A DNA stretch of 64,000 nt from NCBI GenBank assembly GCA_016808115.1, contig JAEQBH010006382.1:167724-231723 (forward strand), read 5' to 3'. Of the stretch, positions 23,701-35,600 are shown piece after piece. The stretch is from Tetrastigma voinierianum (lineage: Eukaryota; Streptophyta; Magnoliopsida; Vitales; Vitaceae). The translations under genes and the position numbers were made by a program. The notes below the pieces were generated by a model. It saw only the letters and a list, made by a program, of their open reading frames with translations. It was not told the origin of the DNA and ran no database searches. Numbering within the stretch: position 1 is the stretch's first letter; the number at the start of each line of letters is the position of its first letter.

Positions 23701-24166
23701 AGGGTAGATAATGCCGACTTGCGGCGAGGCTGGTTTGTTCGACTCTAACCACTTCTTGCATATGTGGGTTCTTGTCTTCCTGCAGCAGGTGCCTTGCGGC
23801 TTTGCCTCCTCCTCTAGGTAGATGTGATGGGTGCAAACTTCTGGGCTAATACCCTTTAGATCAGTAATCTTCCACCCTAGGGCTTGCTTGTTCTCCTTAG
23901 GATGTGCAGCAGACTACCTTCTGTAGTCTTGACGAGGATGAAATGACAGTTGGACACGCCGCACTCTCCCGAATAAGCATATTTCAACTCCTGAGCAGGT
24001 TTAAGCTCGATTTAAGGTTTTCCTTTGGTTCCTTCCTTAATTACCAAGGTAGAATTTTCTTGCTTTTTCTCATTGCCCACACACGATTTTCATGTCTTGG
24101 GCTTCTTGCTACCCTTCGAACACTGGTAGGTTCTTGAGTCAAAATCCTGCTTCTGTTGTATTTTGC
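23701..24166 (-). other. Athila-1 protease-RT linker, decayed
   Basis: No single frame is readable; position implies the protease-RT connection. Confidence 0.5.
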
Positions 24167-24703
24167 TCATCGGGATTGTGTCGGTAATCTGATTTTCCTG
24201 TGAGCCATCTTCCACGGTTGCATGTACTTTTTACTTAAGTGGAAGATGTTGAGTTCAAGGGTCATGTTTTCGAAGGTGAGTTGCATAACACCATTGAAAA
24301 ATTGATAATGCATTGGAGGGCAGCTGAATGGTCTCCACAGGATGATAGGCACATAGTTAGCTGTTCGCATTTGGTTACTTGTATCAAGTACAACAAAATC
24401 CCTTTGGATAATAGAATTTATGCGACTAGTTAGAACATTCACTATCCCTTTTGGTATCTTGATGGATCTATCTGCGAGAAACTTGATGTGATGGAGGTGG
24501 GCTTTAGTTCTCGGCAGAGTTGCTTGGCCGCGAATAGGAGGAGATTCACTCGCACCAGGTCTAGCGATTTTTGCGCCAGTGCCGCCCGTATTAACCGAAA
24601 TGGTTGGACAGCGGATCTTGTACTTCATAAGTCTTGCTGGATGATAGCGGCTTGTTCGATCGGAAAGCCTTCTTGTTAACATTATTGCTTTTCCTTTGTG
24701 CAC
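24167..24703 (-). pseudogene. Athila-1 protease region (open frame of 178 codons)
   Basis: The longest intact retroelement frame in the stack. LADRSIKIPKGIVNVL then DFVVLD and VPIILWRPF correspond to the Athila protease block (SLKYPRGVIEDV, DFVVLD, PLILGRPFL), with LTFENMTLELNIF near its end. The catalytic DSGA/DLGA part is not clear. A Trp replaces Gly in the usual LGRPF. Confidence 0.8.
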
Positions 24704-26475
24704 AAATCCTTCAAAAATTTTGCATAGGTGGGGACTTGTTTGATCATGTCAAGCAGAGGGATGTTGACCTTTACTTGCCTCAGCACTTCAAGCATTTCAG
24801 CTTGATTAATAGCCTTCTTTTTAGCTTTTAGTGCTTGAGGAAAAGGTAGAGTGTTTATTTTTATGATGCCTTGATCACCCTCACATGGTTCGGTTTCTTC
24901 GGCTTCTGGTTTGCTACTAACGCCGGTCTTTGGTTGTTTGTTTCCTTCTGACTTTTCAATGTGATTATTGCCTTAACTATCCATCCTAGAATTTGGCTCC
25001 TTGAGGCTCACTTCATGCAATCCCTAGGGTTTAGTTGTGTCACGAGAAATTTCCTTTTTCACACTTTGCTCTGGTTGAAGCTGACCTTGATATTGAATCT
25101 TTACTTGAGGTTGTCATATTTTTGTTAAACGAAGGCTGTCATGCTGAAGACTGAGTGCAGGTTGCTGTTTCTTGATAGTGTGCTTTCCACGGTGTCTTGA
25201 TTCTTTGATTGGCACAGGCATTCAACACTTTGTTCTTCCACAAAGTTGCCTACCACCTTACTCAAGTTCATAATAGCTTGTTCAATTGGAGATGAAGATG
25301 GTGGTGGCTGTGGTTGGGCTGAGGATGATCCATGCTGCTGTTGTGCAGCAGGGGGCACATAGGGAGGAGGCTTTGGTTTCCAGGAGAGGTTTGGGTGGTT
25401 CCTCCAGTTGGGATTGTAGGTATTGCTGTATGGGGTTGTGGCTGGTGGCTTGTATTGGCCTACTGCATTGGCTTATTCGGCCACGAGTCTCTTGCGAAGG
25501 CACACTTAGTGATACTCTCTTTGGTGCTCGGTGGTGGCCAGTTGAAGCATGGTTGGTTAGGCGGGAGATGCCTCGATCCTTTACTCGTACCTCATGCGAT
25601 TCCTCATTTCAGCTCTTCAACCTCCTTGCCAAGGTGGATAGCTTTGCTTTTGTCTCCATGTCCTTTGAGGCGATATATGCCTCCTTTGATTCGGTGACGC
25701 AAATCCTGTATCTCCCTAAGTTTGGCTCGTCCAAGCTTTGGAGATCTCGGCTACATAATTGAGGAAGTCCATGGCCGTGCGGATTCTTACTCGAGAAATC
25801 CTCCACAAATGGTCTCCAATTCTTGCTTCATGGCGGAGGACGATTTCCATCATAGAAGTGGTTGACCCGACATCCATGTATCAAGCCATGGTGTGGGCAT
25901 GCAGCGATAGTTTCCATATATCTCTCAGCGTTCATAGAACTTCTCATTATCATGAGCAAATGTATAAATTTGCCTCTTCAAGCTGTTGGTCTGTGTACCT
26001 TTGAAGAACTTTTTCAAAAACTTCACTGCGGTTTCTTGGTGAGGATGGTCCTTGGCCTTAAAGAATTAAACAAATTTTGGCTTCAATGCTGAGGGTTAAG
26101 GAAGAGCTTTTCGACAGCGGATCATATCTATTACCCTCACAAGAAAGTAGTGCAAACTTCCTCAAATAGCGGATGTGTGTGTATGGATTCTCATTTTCCA
26201 TACCATGGAGGTTAGAGCAGGGGACACCAAATAAGGCTGACAACCACATCTTCTACAGGAGTCTGATACGCCGAGGCTGCACTCACCCTTGGGGGGTGTA
26301 TGTGGTCCCTCATTGACATGTAGGCATTAGGGTTTCTTGGTATCCCCTGCTGACTCTGTTGCTCCTCAAGTGGAGGCTCCATCTGATTACTATGTAGACT
26401 GACTTCAAACCCCTGTTCTTGAGAAGCACCGGTTCTCTCTAGCCTGCCTGCAGTGTTTCTATCCCAATGTTGCAT
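24704..26475 (-). pseudogene. Athila-1 gag (broken)
   Basis: Likely start ATG at 26475 (MQHWDRNTAGRL). NTYNPNWRNHPNLSW followed by Pro-rich KPKPPPYVPP lies near 25430-25350, and IPLLDMIKQVPTYAKFL near 24760-24710; both are hallmarks of Athila gag. The same two blocks recur in Athila-3, and the first in Athila-2. Multiple stops and frameshifts. Confidence 0.85.
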
Positions 26476-26705
26476 AAGATCCTAGGAACACAACACAAAA
26501 CAGCGAGAAACCAGGCTACCAAAAAGGGTTATAGTTGATCAAATTTTAGAAACTAATAAAAACTGAGTATGCACAGTATAAACATGCAATTTCCCCTACA
26601 GTGAACTGTAAATGGGGAATAATGATAAAATAAAAAAGAGATGAGAATTCACCAACACTTGTGATGTGGATCACAGTTAATGACTTTCTCACTCACGCCC
26701 GGCCT

Positions 26706-26729
26706 GTCGGCAAGCAACGATTCATGCCC
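26706..26729 (-). other. Athila-1 primer binding site, decayed
   Basis: GTCGGCAAGCAACG then a non-matching stretch lies just before the 5' LTR. In Athila-3 the same place reads GTCGGCAACGGCGCCA, the complement of a tRNA-Asp 3' end. Here the terminal GGCGCCA is lost. Confidence 0.5.
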
Positions 26730-28027
26730 TGATAGATTATCTGGGAATCATGAAATTTGTATCCTAGGATTCCCTATAGTAGCCCTAGCTACTGCGGTAT
26801 AGTGGCCTAGGTCGAACTTAGGGATGGGTTTTCTTCATGCTAAATGAGTTACAGTTGAGTGAAGTTGGTGTTTCCACTTTGGATTTGGGGTTTTGGTAAA
26901 AACAGCGAGGTTGATGGCTGGTAAAACTGTAACTGCAGAGAAATAAAGTGTAAAAGAATTCCTTGAAGTTTTGGACCACTGGGCTTAGGGTTTTAAGGTA
27001 ACTATAATGTCCTCGAGTCCTTTTCCTCACCCTGGGGAGGATGACCTATAGTCATTTCCCGAGCCGGATCTAGGTTTGGCTATAAAAAAAATGAACCCTA
27101 AGACTTTCCTTCCTAGTATACAACATTTTTGACTCATTAATGTTTTAAAGCGATTAAACCATCCCACTGGATCCTAACACAGAGCTAATAAATGGCAACA
27201 GAATTGAGCATCGGTGGATCTAGCGATAGTATTCAACTGAACCTTGAAAGTTTGCCAGTACCTAACCACTCGGGGTACATCACGGATTTAAAGCCCACGT
27301 GTGAGATGAAACATAAATGATGTTAGCTGCTGCGTTGGTAGCAAGGGCGTCTTACCTCAAACATTAACCCCGAGTGGCCCACCTCTTCAGGATGAGGAGG
27401 TTTAGCCAAGCATCCTTTGAGGTTGTCATCTTCAAGGGTGTTTGGCGGGCAGAAAAATAAGAAGGGAGAGAAAGTGAAGAAAGGTGCGAGAGGCGGGAAG
27501 GCTGAAAGCTTTAGCCAACTTTATTGATAAAAGCGGCCATGCTGTTACATGAGCTTCAGTGAACATATAGTGCTTTCAGTCGAGGAATTTACATAAATGT
27601 ATGAAAGACCAACAATTACATTAAGAATTTTGGTAAAAAGCCCGCAGCGGTCGAAGTGGTGTCTGATGAAATAGGAGAGTGCGAAAATTTAGCATCTTCT
27701 TGAAGTGTTGCATGCAGATTTCGCATGTTGCGAAAAGTTTGCAACACTGCAAAATTTTCTACAATTCTCACTCTCCCTCTGTATTTAACTCAAATTGCCA
27801 TCTGCTTTGTTCATGCAGCTTCAAGCTCGGCTCGGGTTCTTCGCATTTGAATTGGCTTGAAGATAGTGGTACAATTGACACAAACTACAAAATATCCACA
27901 AAATATGATTAGTAGCATAGTTGGGACCTTGTTGTATAATTGGGTTATTTCACGTTTGATTAGTACACAAAAGTGTAAACACGCAATACGCGGGCCCCTC
28001 AGCGGCACTATTGCAGGTACTAATCGG
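26730..28027 (-). repeat. Athila-1 5' LTR (right copy)
   Basis: About 1,298 bp, pairs with 13598-14928. It ends ...GGTACTAATCGG on the plus strand where the family end is GTAATCA, then the Tekay-1 LTR resumes with GGAGTCGATCAAGACTCGGG, matching 5' LTR position 6097 onward. Confidence 0.85.
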
Positions 28028-29101
28028 GGAGTCGATCAAGACTCGGGCTGTGGGCATGAGGAGTCTCATCTCATACGCGACCGCGTCAATATTCCATAGG
28101 TTACATTATTCCATATGGGGTCTTGATTGGGTGTTTCATGGTTGCCATTGCATGTGCATTTTAGGTGGGGAGTAACCCTTGTACGGAAATTCATCTACTG
28201 GGCATTGCTTACCCTGTCGTGGAAAAATGTTTACACGTACTGGAGGTACATCGGGGAATGAAGCCTATCCAAGAACTTGTTGAGAAAAAAGGCCAAATTT
28301 TGCTTTGTTTTGTAACTTGTGAATTTTGGGTAGAAAAACCCAGTTTGTGAATAAGTAAGTAGCAAAGAGTTTTAATTAAACTCATTTTGTATGATGAATA
28401 CATTTTGACAAGTTTTCTAGGTTTCCTGTTGTCTTTGTAATAAAAATACTAATTTATATCAAATTTAGGGTGTTTTGGAAAGAAAAAGAAAATGAAGCTG
28501 GATGTGCGAAGACAGAGAATTAGCTATGCCCATTTTAGGTCTTTGTCGGCAGCCAGAGAATCTATCATGACAAAGAATCTGCGATGCTGTGTCGTGACGG
28601 TTTTCCATGCATTGACATGGTTCTTGAATCGAGCGCTGACTCGGCTTAGGCACGAGCAATGAGCGTCTGTTGCGGTTGGGATATTACCCGGAGAGCGCGG
28701 CGTGAGGCTAGGATACTAGGCGGCGGGGATCTTCGTTAATACCGTGACATTCGTGAGCATGCCTAGGTGGTTTGGGTCCGCGAAGAAGCCTTCTGTCACG
28801 GCCGGTGTGACCCTATCTTAAATAGATTACTCATTGTGTAACATCGATTCATTAATTCGGAGGTTTGAAATTATGACGAACTTGGAAAGAGGTATGCTTG
28901 TGTGTGTTAAGTTTGCCAGGTGGACGGTCTGTGAGATAGAAAGATTTTTATTTAAATGATAAAGTTTTCTCAGTAGTGCGATAGGGTGTTTTCTATTGCG
29001 ACCCACAGGCGGCTGCTATCCGCGACGGGGTGTTGGGCATCACACACGGCAGAGCTGAAGCACGCGCGCGGCGGGCGCACCAGCGCGTCTTGTGCGCTCA
29101 A
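28028..29101 (+). repeat. Tekay-1 3' LTR, part B of three
   Basis: Collinear with 5' LTR 6097-7200: TGTGGGCATGAGGAGTCTCA, then the GTTGCCATTGCATGTGCATTT block, then AACTTGTGAATTTTGGGTAG, then GTTTTCTAGGTTTCCTGTTG. Beyond about 28560 it diverges faster, through the TCGCGA-rich part. Confidence 0.88.
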
Positions 29102-30420
29102 TAGATTAATGTCGTAGAATTTATCTTGAATCAACAAAATTTATACCTAATACCTCCTACTACTGTAGCATTGCTACTGCAGTATAATGGCACTAGGATT
29201 GTCCACAGGGATGGATTTTCTTCGTGGAAATGATTAATGTTAAGTCTTACACTAGTGATTATGGTTTTGATTTTGGGATTTTGTAAAAACAGTGAGTTGT
29301 AATGGTTGAAAACTGAAAATAAAATAAGTTAAAATGTAAAAGAGATTCCTTAGTATCGGGACCTTTGTGCTTGGGCTCGGGGCAAATGAGGTTTCTAGGG
29401 TCTTCCCTCACGTTAGGGGAGGATGACCTATAGATATCTCGAGAGCAGGTTCTTCATTTAGCTATAAAGATTGACCAAAACAACTATCCTTTGGAAATGG
29501 TATTCACTGAGCATTAATGGCTCAAGACAGTAAAAACGTATCTCCTTAACCCACCTTCCAATGACTAATAAATGACAACTAATGAATCTCAGTGGATCTA
29601 ACAATAAGCATCCACTGAACCCTAAGAGATTATCAAATACAGATTATTCAAGGTGCATCGAAGGGATCTAAACCTAGAGTTCAAAGGAAACAAATAAATG
29701 TCAGTGAGTACTTGCGTGAAAACCATGAAACCCCTCAACTTGTCTTAGATCCTTTGCCTTGTGGTCTTCCTCTTTAAGGAGAAAGAGGTTCTAGCCACTC
29801 ACCCTCTGAGTTGTCATTCTCAGAGGCTGTTTGGTAGAAAGAAAATGAGAAAAGGCGGGAACTGTTGAAAGCTTCCCTCCCAAAGTTTTCTTAATGATAA
29901 AAAAGTCTCCTTTACAATGTCTTGTCTGGGGGCTTTTATAGCCAAACTTCCTTACAAATTATCAAAATAACAACAACAATATACTATTACAGGGGGACAA
30001 ATTGGGAAGAAATCCAAAAAGTGACAAAAAAGTCAAAAAGTCAAAAGCAGCAGGATAAGTGAACAGTGGTAGGAAACTTTCGCAGGACAAGGCAATTTTC
30101 GCAGGGCTGCAAAAATTCGCAGCCCCTGCGAATTTAGCAGGGTTTGCTACTGCATCTTTCTACATCCCTGCTTTTTCTTGCTTCTTTTTTCTTCTGGCTT
30201 AGGTGCTCTACACCGCAACTGGATTCTTCATGCCTTGATTTGAATCCTTGTCCTCAAGATATATAGCCCCTAAAACAACCAAACTTGCCACAAAATTTGA
30301 TTAGTAGCCTTGCTAAGTCCTTAACATGCCAATTGGGTTAACTAGGGCAATTACTACACAAAAAGTGCTTAAAACATAGAGTGCTAAAGGTATAAAACAA
30401 CACTTTTTGGGTAGTAATCC
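29102..30420 (-). repeat. Athila-2 3' LTR (left copy)
   Basis: About 1,319 bp, ends GGGTAGTAATCC on the plus strand. Near-identical for long stretches to 33975-35600, e.g. AGTCTTACACTAGTGATTAT and TTTGGGATTTTGTAAAAACA. CTTCCC follows outside, i.e. GGGAAG on the minus strand as polypurine tract. Confidence 0.88.
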
Positions 30421-32005
30421 TTCCCAATCGGCCTTATTCTAGTTGACATCGTGAAAGAGAAGAAAATAAAAGCGAGAGATGAGCTATAAAAATATGTACA
30501 CAAAAAATGGTTTTCAAAATCAGTAGTGACAAACCCAACCTACAGCGCAAGTTATCAAAGGCTGTCAATGACCATCTTAGGGAAGGTAAGTAAATCGCTT
30601 GGCGCAAATCGAAGTATCGAAATAGTGTCCAACTCAGAAGGCAATCTGAAATCTTTGCAAAACTGTAAGTGTTAACTTGATTAGTTTTCAAAAATAGTCT
30701 ATCAAACTGTCCTCTCCCCCTAACTAACTCTTGTCTTTACCTAGCAGACTATCCAACCTCAATAGATCAGGACCCACTTTTATTCCACAACATTTTTTTT
30801 TTTTTTTTGTAAGGGTGCAATGCTAAGGGTATCTAACTCACAAGTGTCCATGTAACGAGGATCCACCGATGACTCCCAACCAATTAAGATTTAGGGCATC
30901 AAGTCATAAGGATCTTTCAACCACAAACTCTTCAGGTTTCACCCCGGACTTTTAATGAGTTCGAAACTCCAGCACCTATAATTTGATAAACTCTACCCAT
31001 CCACCCATGCAACAAGCACAAAGTCGGTGACCCCCAACCAGTTGGTTTAGGGCATCGGGCTTTAAAGACTTTCACCATATACCCCTTGGACCGTGCTCGG
31101 GTGTTAGGAAAGTATGCATTCTTTCTTTCTTTTCTTTTTCTTTTTTCTTTTAATCTTTTCTTTCTTTCTTTGCTTGAAAGACTCATTAGTCTTTATTAGG
31201 GTCCCAAACCTAATATTAAGGTGGGTGAAGTACTAAGGTACCGGACTTTTCGCTTATAAGGCAATGCGGGTTTTAGCATATTATAAATAAAATCTAATGT
31301 ATACGGTGTGGTTAGTTCAATGTGGAAGAAAAAAAGGATTGAATCGATAGAATTTCAACCGGGTTATCAAGCTCGACTAACGCATAACTTTCTCATTCTA
31401 ACATCTACAATTATTGGAACAAAATTTCTATTTCTCATACTGTAAGCTGGGCATTACAAATTTTTTTTTTTCTTTTCTGAAAATGAGAAACTGAAAGCAT
31501 GAACTAGAAACTAAAAACATCAATTATATTGTTAAAAAATAAACAAACTAACTAGTAAGCCATTCAACTAAACAAAAACATTTCAACACCCAAATCGCTT
31601 GCTTTACTTCCTTAACTCTGACCAAATTCTACATTGTCCTGATGGTTATGGAATGGAAATTTAAAGGGAGGAAGTGATATATAGAAAAATAAAGTCGGTT
31701 GGGAGAGGAGGGTACATGAAACAAGAAACAAAGGGGTAAAGTGTTAAACCAAAATATGATCATGCTGCTTTACAAGAATAAATCAAAAAGATAAAAATCA
31801 CCTTCCCAAAGAGGCCTTATTCCTCCATTGGGTTTCAAATGATCAAGTTGGAAGAAGAAAGAGAGGTTAAAAGTAATCAGTGGAGCATTTTGAAAGTGCA
31901 TGCTTTATCATAATTTCAAAGTGTTCTACGGCTATAATTAGGTGCACTCTCTGGGTTTTCCAACGATACCAAGATTACCCAAAGCAGGAGTTAGGATGGT
32001 ACGCG

Positions 32006-32055
<50 letters not shown>

Positions 32056-33225
32056 TTTTAAGATAAAGGATTTTTATAATCATCTTATATATATATACTT
32101 ATCGTAAAGAAAGATCAGAAATTTTGTATTTTGTATTTTTTTTTTTTTGCTATGATCTTGCATCTACTCTGATCTTCTTGTCTAGATTTTCACTAATTTT
32201 GTAGGTTGTACAGCTACTATAGTGATCTACGAAATTTAGTAATTACTGAAATTTCACATTCACAACCCTTGCAAATTTTAAGGTTTTGCACGGACCTGGC
32301 TGTGAAATTAAGCGCAGGACTTGCAAAAATAGACGAAAAATAGCTGAATGCGGGAAAATGAAAAATGAGCTAAAAACAAAGGTTAAATTGATGAGAGAAG
32401 GAGGAGAGAAAGGAAGGGAAGGAAGTTAAAAAAGAAAAAAGGGGAAAAAAAAAAGAAAAAAGAAAAGAAGAGGAAACTAAAAAAGCCAGCCATCAAGCAA
32501 AAATAAATAAAAAAAAAAATCAAAACAAAAGTGGGGAGACTAAATTTTGGAAAAAATGATTTTCAACACTGGGGCTGGAAGCTCTCTTGTCTAGTCCCAA
32601 AGAATGCTTGTTGGGCTTGGTGGAGATGGTGGAATTCCTGAGGTCCGAGGTGCTTGGTGAACCCGGGATGGTTTCGATTTATGAGCTCTCCATTTGTGCC
32701 ATCGGTATAAGCGAGTTGCTAATGTGATGCTAATTGGTGAAAGTTTGAACGGGGCCTTCTTCCTAAGTTTTGTGCGGGTATGGTCGCGGATGGGATGACC
32801 TTAGCTTTAGTAGTAGGTGCTTTAGGTGTCGAGTGTGTTGCAAGTGTGGCCCGGGGATGTGCATTGGGTCGGGGAGAGTGCTGGCGGTAGTGAAATTTGT
32901 TGGTGGCCTAGAGCGGTGGCATTAGGATTCAATTTTGGCGGAAATGGCTTGGAGGCAAACTTTTGGACTCTTTACTGCCCACCTTTCACGCCTCCTCAGT
33001 CAACAATAGAATTGCCGTTCTTTCTTGATGGGCCAGCGTACAAATGTCTAAGGATTCGGATAACCCTTAAGAAAATTCTGCAAAAGTCTCTATCAACTCT
33101 TCTTGTAGCTGCTGTTTGCAATGCTCCTCCACTATGGTATCAATTAGGCACTCTTCCTCTGGATTCTCTTCCTCTTAATAAACATGCTGTTGATTTGTGA
33201 GCCTTGAAATGGAGTAATGCAGGTT
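30421..33225 (-). other. Athila-2 3' region, no coding content
   Basis: Shares the TTAGGGCATCAAGTCATAAGG and GCTTTAAAGACTTTCACC blocks with the other two Athila copies, and the pyrimidine tract (31119-31172). 32240-32345 has a GCAAATTTTAAGGTTTTGC-type cluster. No RT, integrase or post-pol ORF is recognisable in 31.4-33.2 kb; frames there are short and unrelated. Confidence 0.7.
32008..32054. repeat. (TA)n microsatellite
   Basis: Pure AT run of 47 bp inside Athila-2; absent from the matching region of Athila-1 and Athila-3. Confidence 0.96.
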
Positions 33226-33760
33226 GTCAAATTTTTAATTCTGTTAGCTCTGGAACAATCTAATCTCTTGTTTAGATTTATCTCCACATTATCAATTCTA
33301 TGATTTGTAGACATTTTGCTGGCTTTCGATCCTCTATAAATTTTACCAGTTTTCTCAAGTTTAGTATTGCTTGCTCTGGCCGAAGAGTTAACGTGGTGGT
33401 TGTGGTGGTAGGAGTTTATGACATAATGTCAAAAGGAAGCCGGGGTGCATATTGTGGAGGTCTTGGTTTCCATGAGAAATTTGGGTGGTTCCCCCAACTA
33501 GAGTTGTAAGTACTACCATATGGTACATTAGTTGGAGGCACAATGCAGGAGGGTGCATGTGATCCCTCAGCGGACCTATAGCTGCATTAGGATTATCTCA
33601 GCGATGCGAACTGTATTTGTAGCACTCTCCCCTCTGATGTTCCATTGGGTCCAAACTAATATTCAATTCAGAATTGGGCTCCTATAGAATACTGACTTTG
33701 ATCAACCTGCCTTCTGGTTATAATCCCAGCTTGGAACATACACTCTGCAGCTGAAACGAG
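33226..33760 (-). pseudogene. Athila-2 gag fragment
   Basis: At about 33532-33435 the minus strand reads VPYGSTYNSSWGNHPNFSW and then KPRPPQYAP, equivalent to Athila-1 gag NTYNPNWRNHPNLSW-KPKPPPYVP. The rest of gag and all of pol are missing. Confidence 0.82.
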
Positions 33761-33954
33761 GCAAACACGATTAACAAAGCTTGATGCAAAAGGGTTAATG
33801 TTAGTAAAAAAAAAAAAAAAACGTAGACAATAATATGAAATTAATCAACCTAGCAGTAAACTGCTATAAAGAATGATAAAAGAAAAGAAATTCACCAGTG
33901 CTTGTGATGAGGATCATAAGTGTTCAGTAAGCTATCATTTGCACTAAGGCACTA

Positions 33955-33972
33955 TCCCAGACAATGGCGCCA
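33955..33972 (-). other. Athila-2 primer binding site, tRNA-Asp type
   Basis: The minus strand reads TGGCGCCATTGTCTGGGA. The plant tRNA-Asp complement known for Athila is TGGCGCCGTTGCCGGGG, so most positions match. It lies 2 bp from the LTR edge at 33975. Confidence 0.82.
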
Positions 33973-33974
33973 TT

Positions 33975-35600
33975 TAATTAGTTAATGCCGTAGGGTATCC
34001 CGAATCAATAAAATTTATACCTAATACCCTCCCTCTTTGCTGTGGCATTTGCTGCGTAGTATAGTAGTTCTAGGATGGGTCGCAGGATGGGTTTTCTTCG
34101 CGGAAATTATTAATATTAAGTCTTACACTGGTGATTATGGTTTGGATTTTGGGATTTTGTAAAAACAGTGAGTTGTAATGGTTGAAAACTGAAAATAAAA
34201 TAAGTTAAAATGTAAAAGAGATTCCCTTGAAGTATCAAGACATTGGGCTTAGGCTCTTAGGGAAAATGAGGGTTTCACGAGTCTTTTCCTCGCGTTGGGG
34301 AGGATGACCTATAGACATCTCCCGAACCAGTTCTTCATTTAGCTATAAAAATTGACCCAAAACAACTATCCTTTGGAAATGGTATTCACTGAGCATTAAT
34401 GGCTCAAGACAGTAAAAACATATCTCCTTGACCCACCTTCTAATGACTAATAAATGACAACTAATGAATCTCAGTGGATTTAATAATAAGCATCCATTGG
34501 ACCCTAAAAGATTATCAAATATGGATATTCAAGGTAGAATTAGAGGGATCTAAACACCTGGGGTTCAAAGGAAACACATAAATGTTGGTAGGTACAACGT
34601 GAAAACCATGGAAACCCCTGAAACTTGCCTTAGATCCTTTGCCTTGTGTGCTTCCTCTTTAAGGAGAAAGGGTTCTAGCCACTAAATCCTCTACAGGATT
34701 GTCATCCTTAGAATTTGTTTGGCTAATTGAGAAAGTGGAGAAAATGAGAAAATGAAAGGCGAGGGCTGGCTGAAACCTCCTAAAGTTTTCTTAATGATAA
34801 AAAAGTCTCATTTACAATGTCTTGTCTAGGGGCTTTTATGGCAGAGAACATGTAAAGTACAAAATAACAACATCAATATACATTTACAGGGGGACAAATT
34901 GGGAAGAAATCCAAAAAGTGACAAAAAATTCAAAAATTCAAAAGCAGCAGGACAAGTGAACATTGGTAGGAAACTCTTGCAAGGCAGGGCAATTTTCGCA
35001 AGGTTGCGAAAATTCGTAGCCCCTGTGAGAGAAAATGAGAAAAGGCGGGAACTGTTGAAAACTTCCCTCCCAAAGTTTTCTTAATGATAAAAAAGTCTCT
35101 TTTACAATGTCTTGTCGGGGGGCTTTTATAGCCAAACTTCCTTACAAATGACCAAAATAACAACAATAATATACTATTACAGGGGGACAAATTGGGAAGA
35201 AATCCAAAAAGTGACAAAAAAAGCCAAAAAGTCAAAAGCAGCAGGACAAGTGAACAGTGGTAGGAAACTTTCGTAGGGCAGGGCAATTTTTGCGGCTCAT
35301 GAAATTCACGACCCACTGAATTTAGCCGGGGTTTCTTCACTTGCATCTTTGCGCATCCTTTGTACCTTGCTTGATTTCTTATGGCTTGGGTGCTCTGCAC
35401 CACAACTGGATTCTTCATGCCTTGACTTGAATCCTTGTCCTTAAGATATATAGCCAGCAGAACAACGACTTGCCCTGGTGATTAGTAGCCTTGGTAGGTC
35501 CTTAACATGCCAATTGGGTTAACTAGAGCAATTACTACACAAAAAGTGCTTAAAACATAGAGTGCTAAAGGTATAAAACAACACTTTTGGGTAGTAATCA
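33975..35600 (-). repeat. Athila-2 5' LTR (right copy) with internal duplication
   Basis: About 1,626 bp, 300 bp longer than its partner because 34730-35022 and 35023-35310 are two versions of the same segment. The second version is nearly identical to the partner LTR; the first is more diverged. It ends GGGTAGTAATCA, after which the Tekay-1 LTR resumes. Confidence 0.87.
34730..35310 (-). repeat. Imperfect tandem duplication inside Athila-2 5' LTR
   Basis: Both units run GAAAATGAGAAAA ... AAAGTTTTCTTAATGATAAA ... ACAATGTCTTGTC ... AGGGGGACAAATTGGGAAG ... CAGCAGGACAAGTGAACA. The junction is at about 35022-35027 (CCCCTGTGAGAGAAAATGAG). Confidence 0.88.

Larger units (their letters stand above)
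13598..28027 (-). mobile_element. Athila-1: nested Athila-like gypsy element
   Basis: Inserted in the Tekay-1 3' LTR in the opposite orientation. LTRs at 13598-14928 (3') and 26730-28027 (5') begin TGAT and end TAATC on the plus strand. Reading right to left: gag, protease, RT, RNase H, integrase, then a post-pol ORF and a long 3' region, the classic Athila order. Net size without Tekay-2 is about 11.6 kb, normal for the lineage. The target duplication is imperfect: AGAGT (13593-13597) against GGAGT (28028-28032). All frames are broken. Confidence 0.88.
29102..35600 (-). mobile_element. Athila-2: internally deleted Athila-like element
   Basis: Second insertion in the same Tekay-1 3' LTR, same orientation as Athila-1. 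LTRs at 29102-30420 and 33975-35600, tRNA-Asp-type primer site, and an interior of only 3.55 kb with a gag scrap and 3' region but no protease, RT, RNase H or integrase. Flanks GCTCA (29096-29100) and GCACG (35601-35605) share only 3 of 5 bases, so the target duplication is decayed or misplaced. Confidence 0.85.

Noticed and set aside
25286..25762. 158-codon plus-strand frame with a Trp/Leu-rich segment
   Set aside because: Antisense shadow of Athila-1 gag, whose minus-strand NPNWRNHPNLSW motif lies in the same bases.
31880..32107. 75-codon plus-strand frame with Tyr-Ile repeats
   Set aside because: Same cause, (TA)n inside Athila-2.
34930..35418. 162-codon minus-strand frame with a Leu/Phe-rich centre resembling a membrane protein
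   Set aside because: It spans the duplicated LTR segment of Athila-2; the repeated SYQCSLVLLLL-type stretch is the duplication read twice, not a gene.
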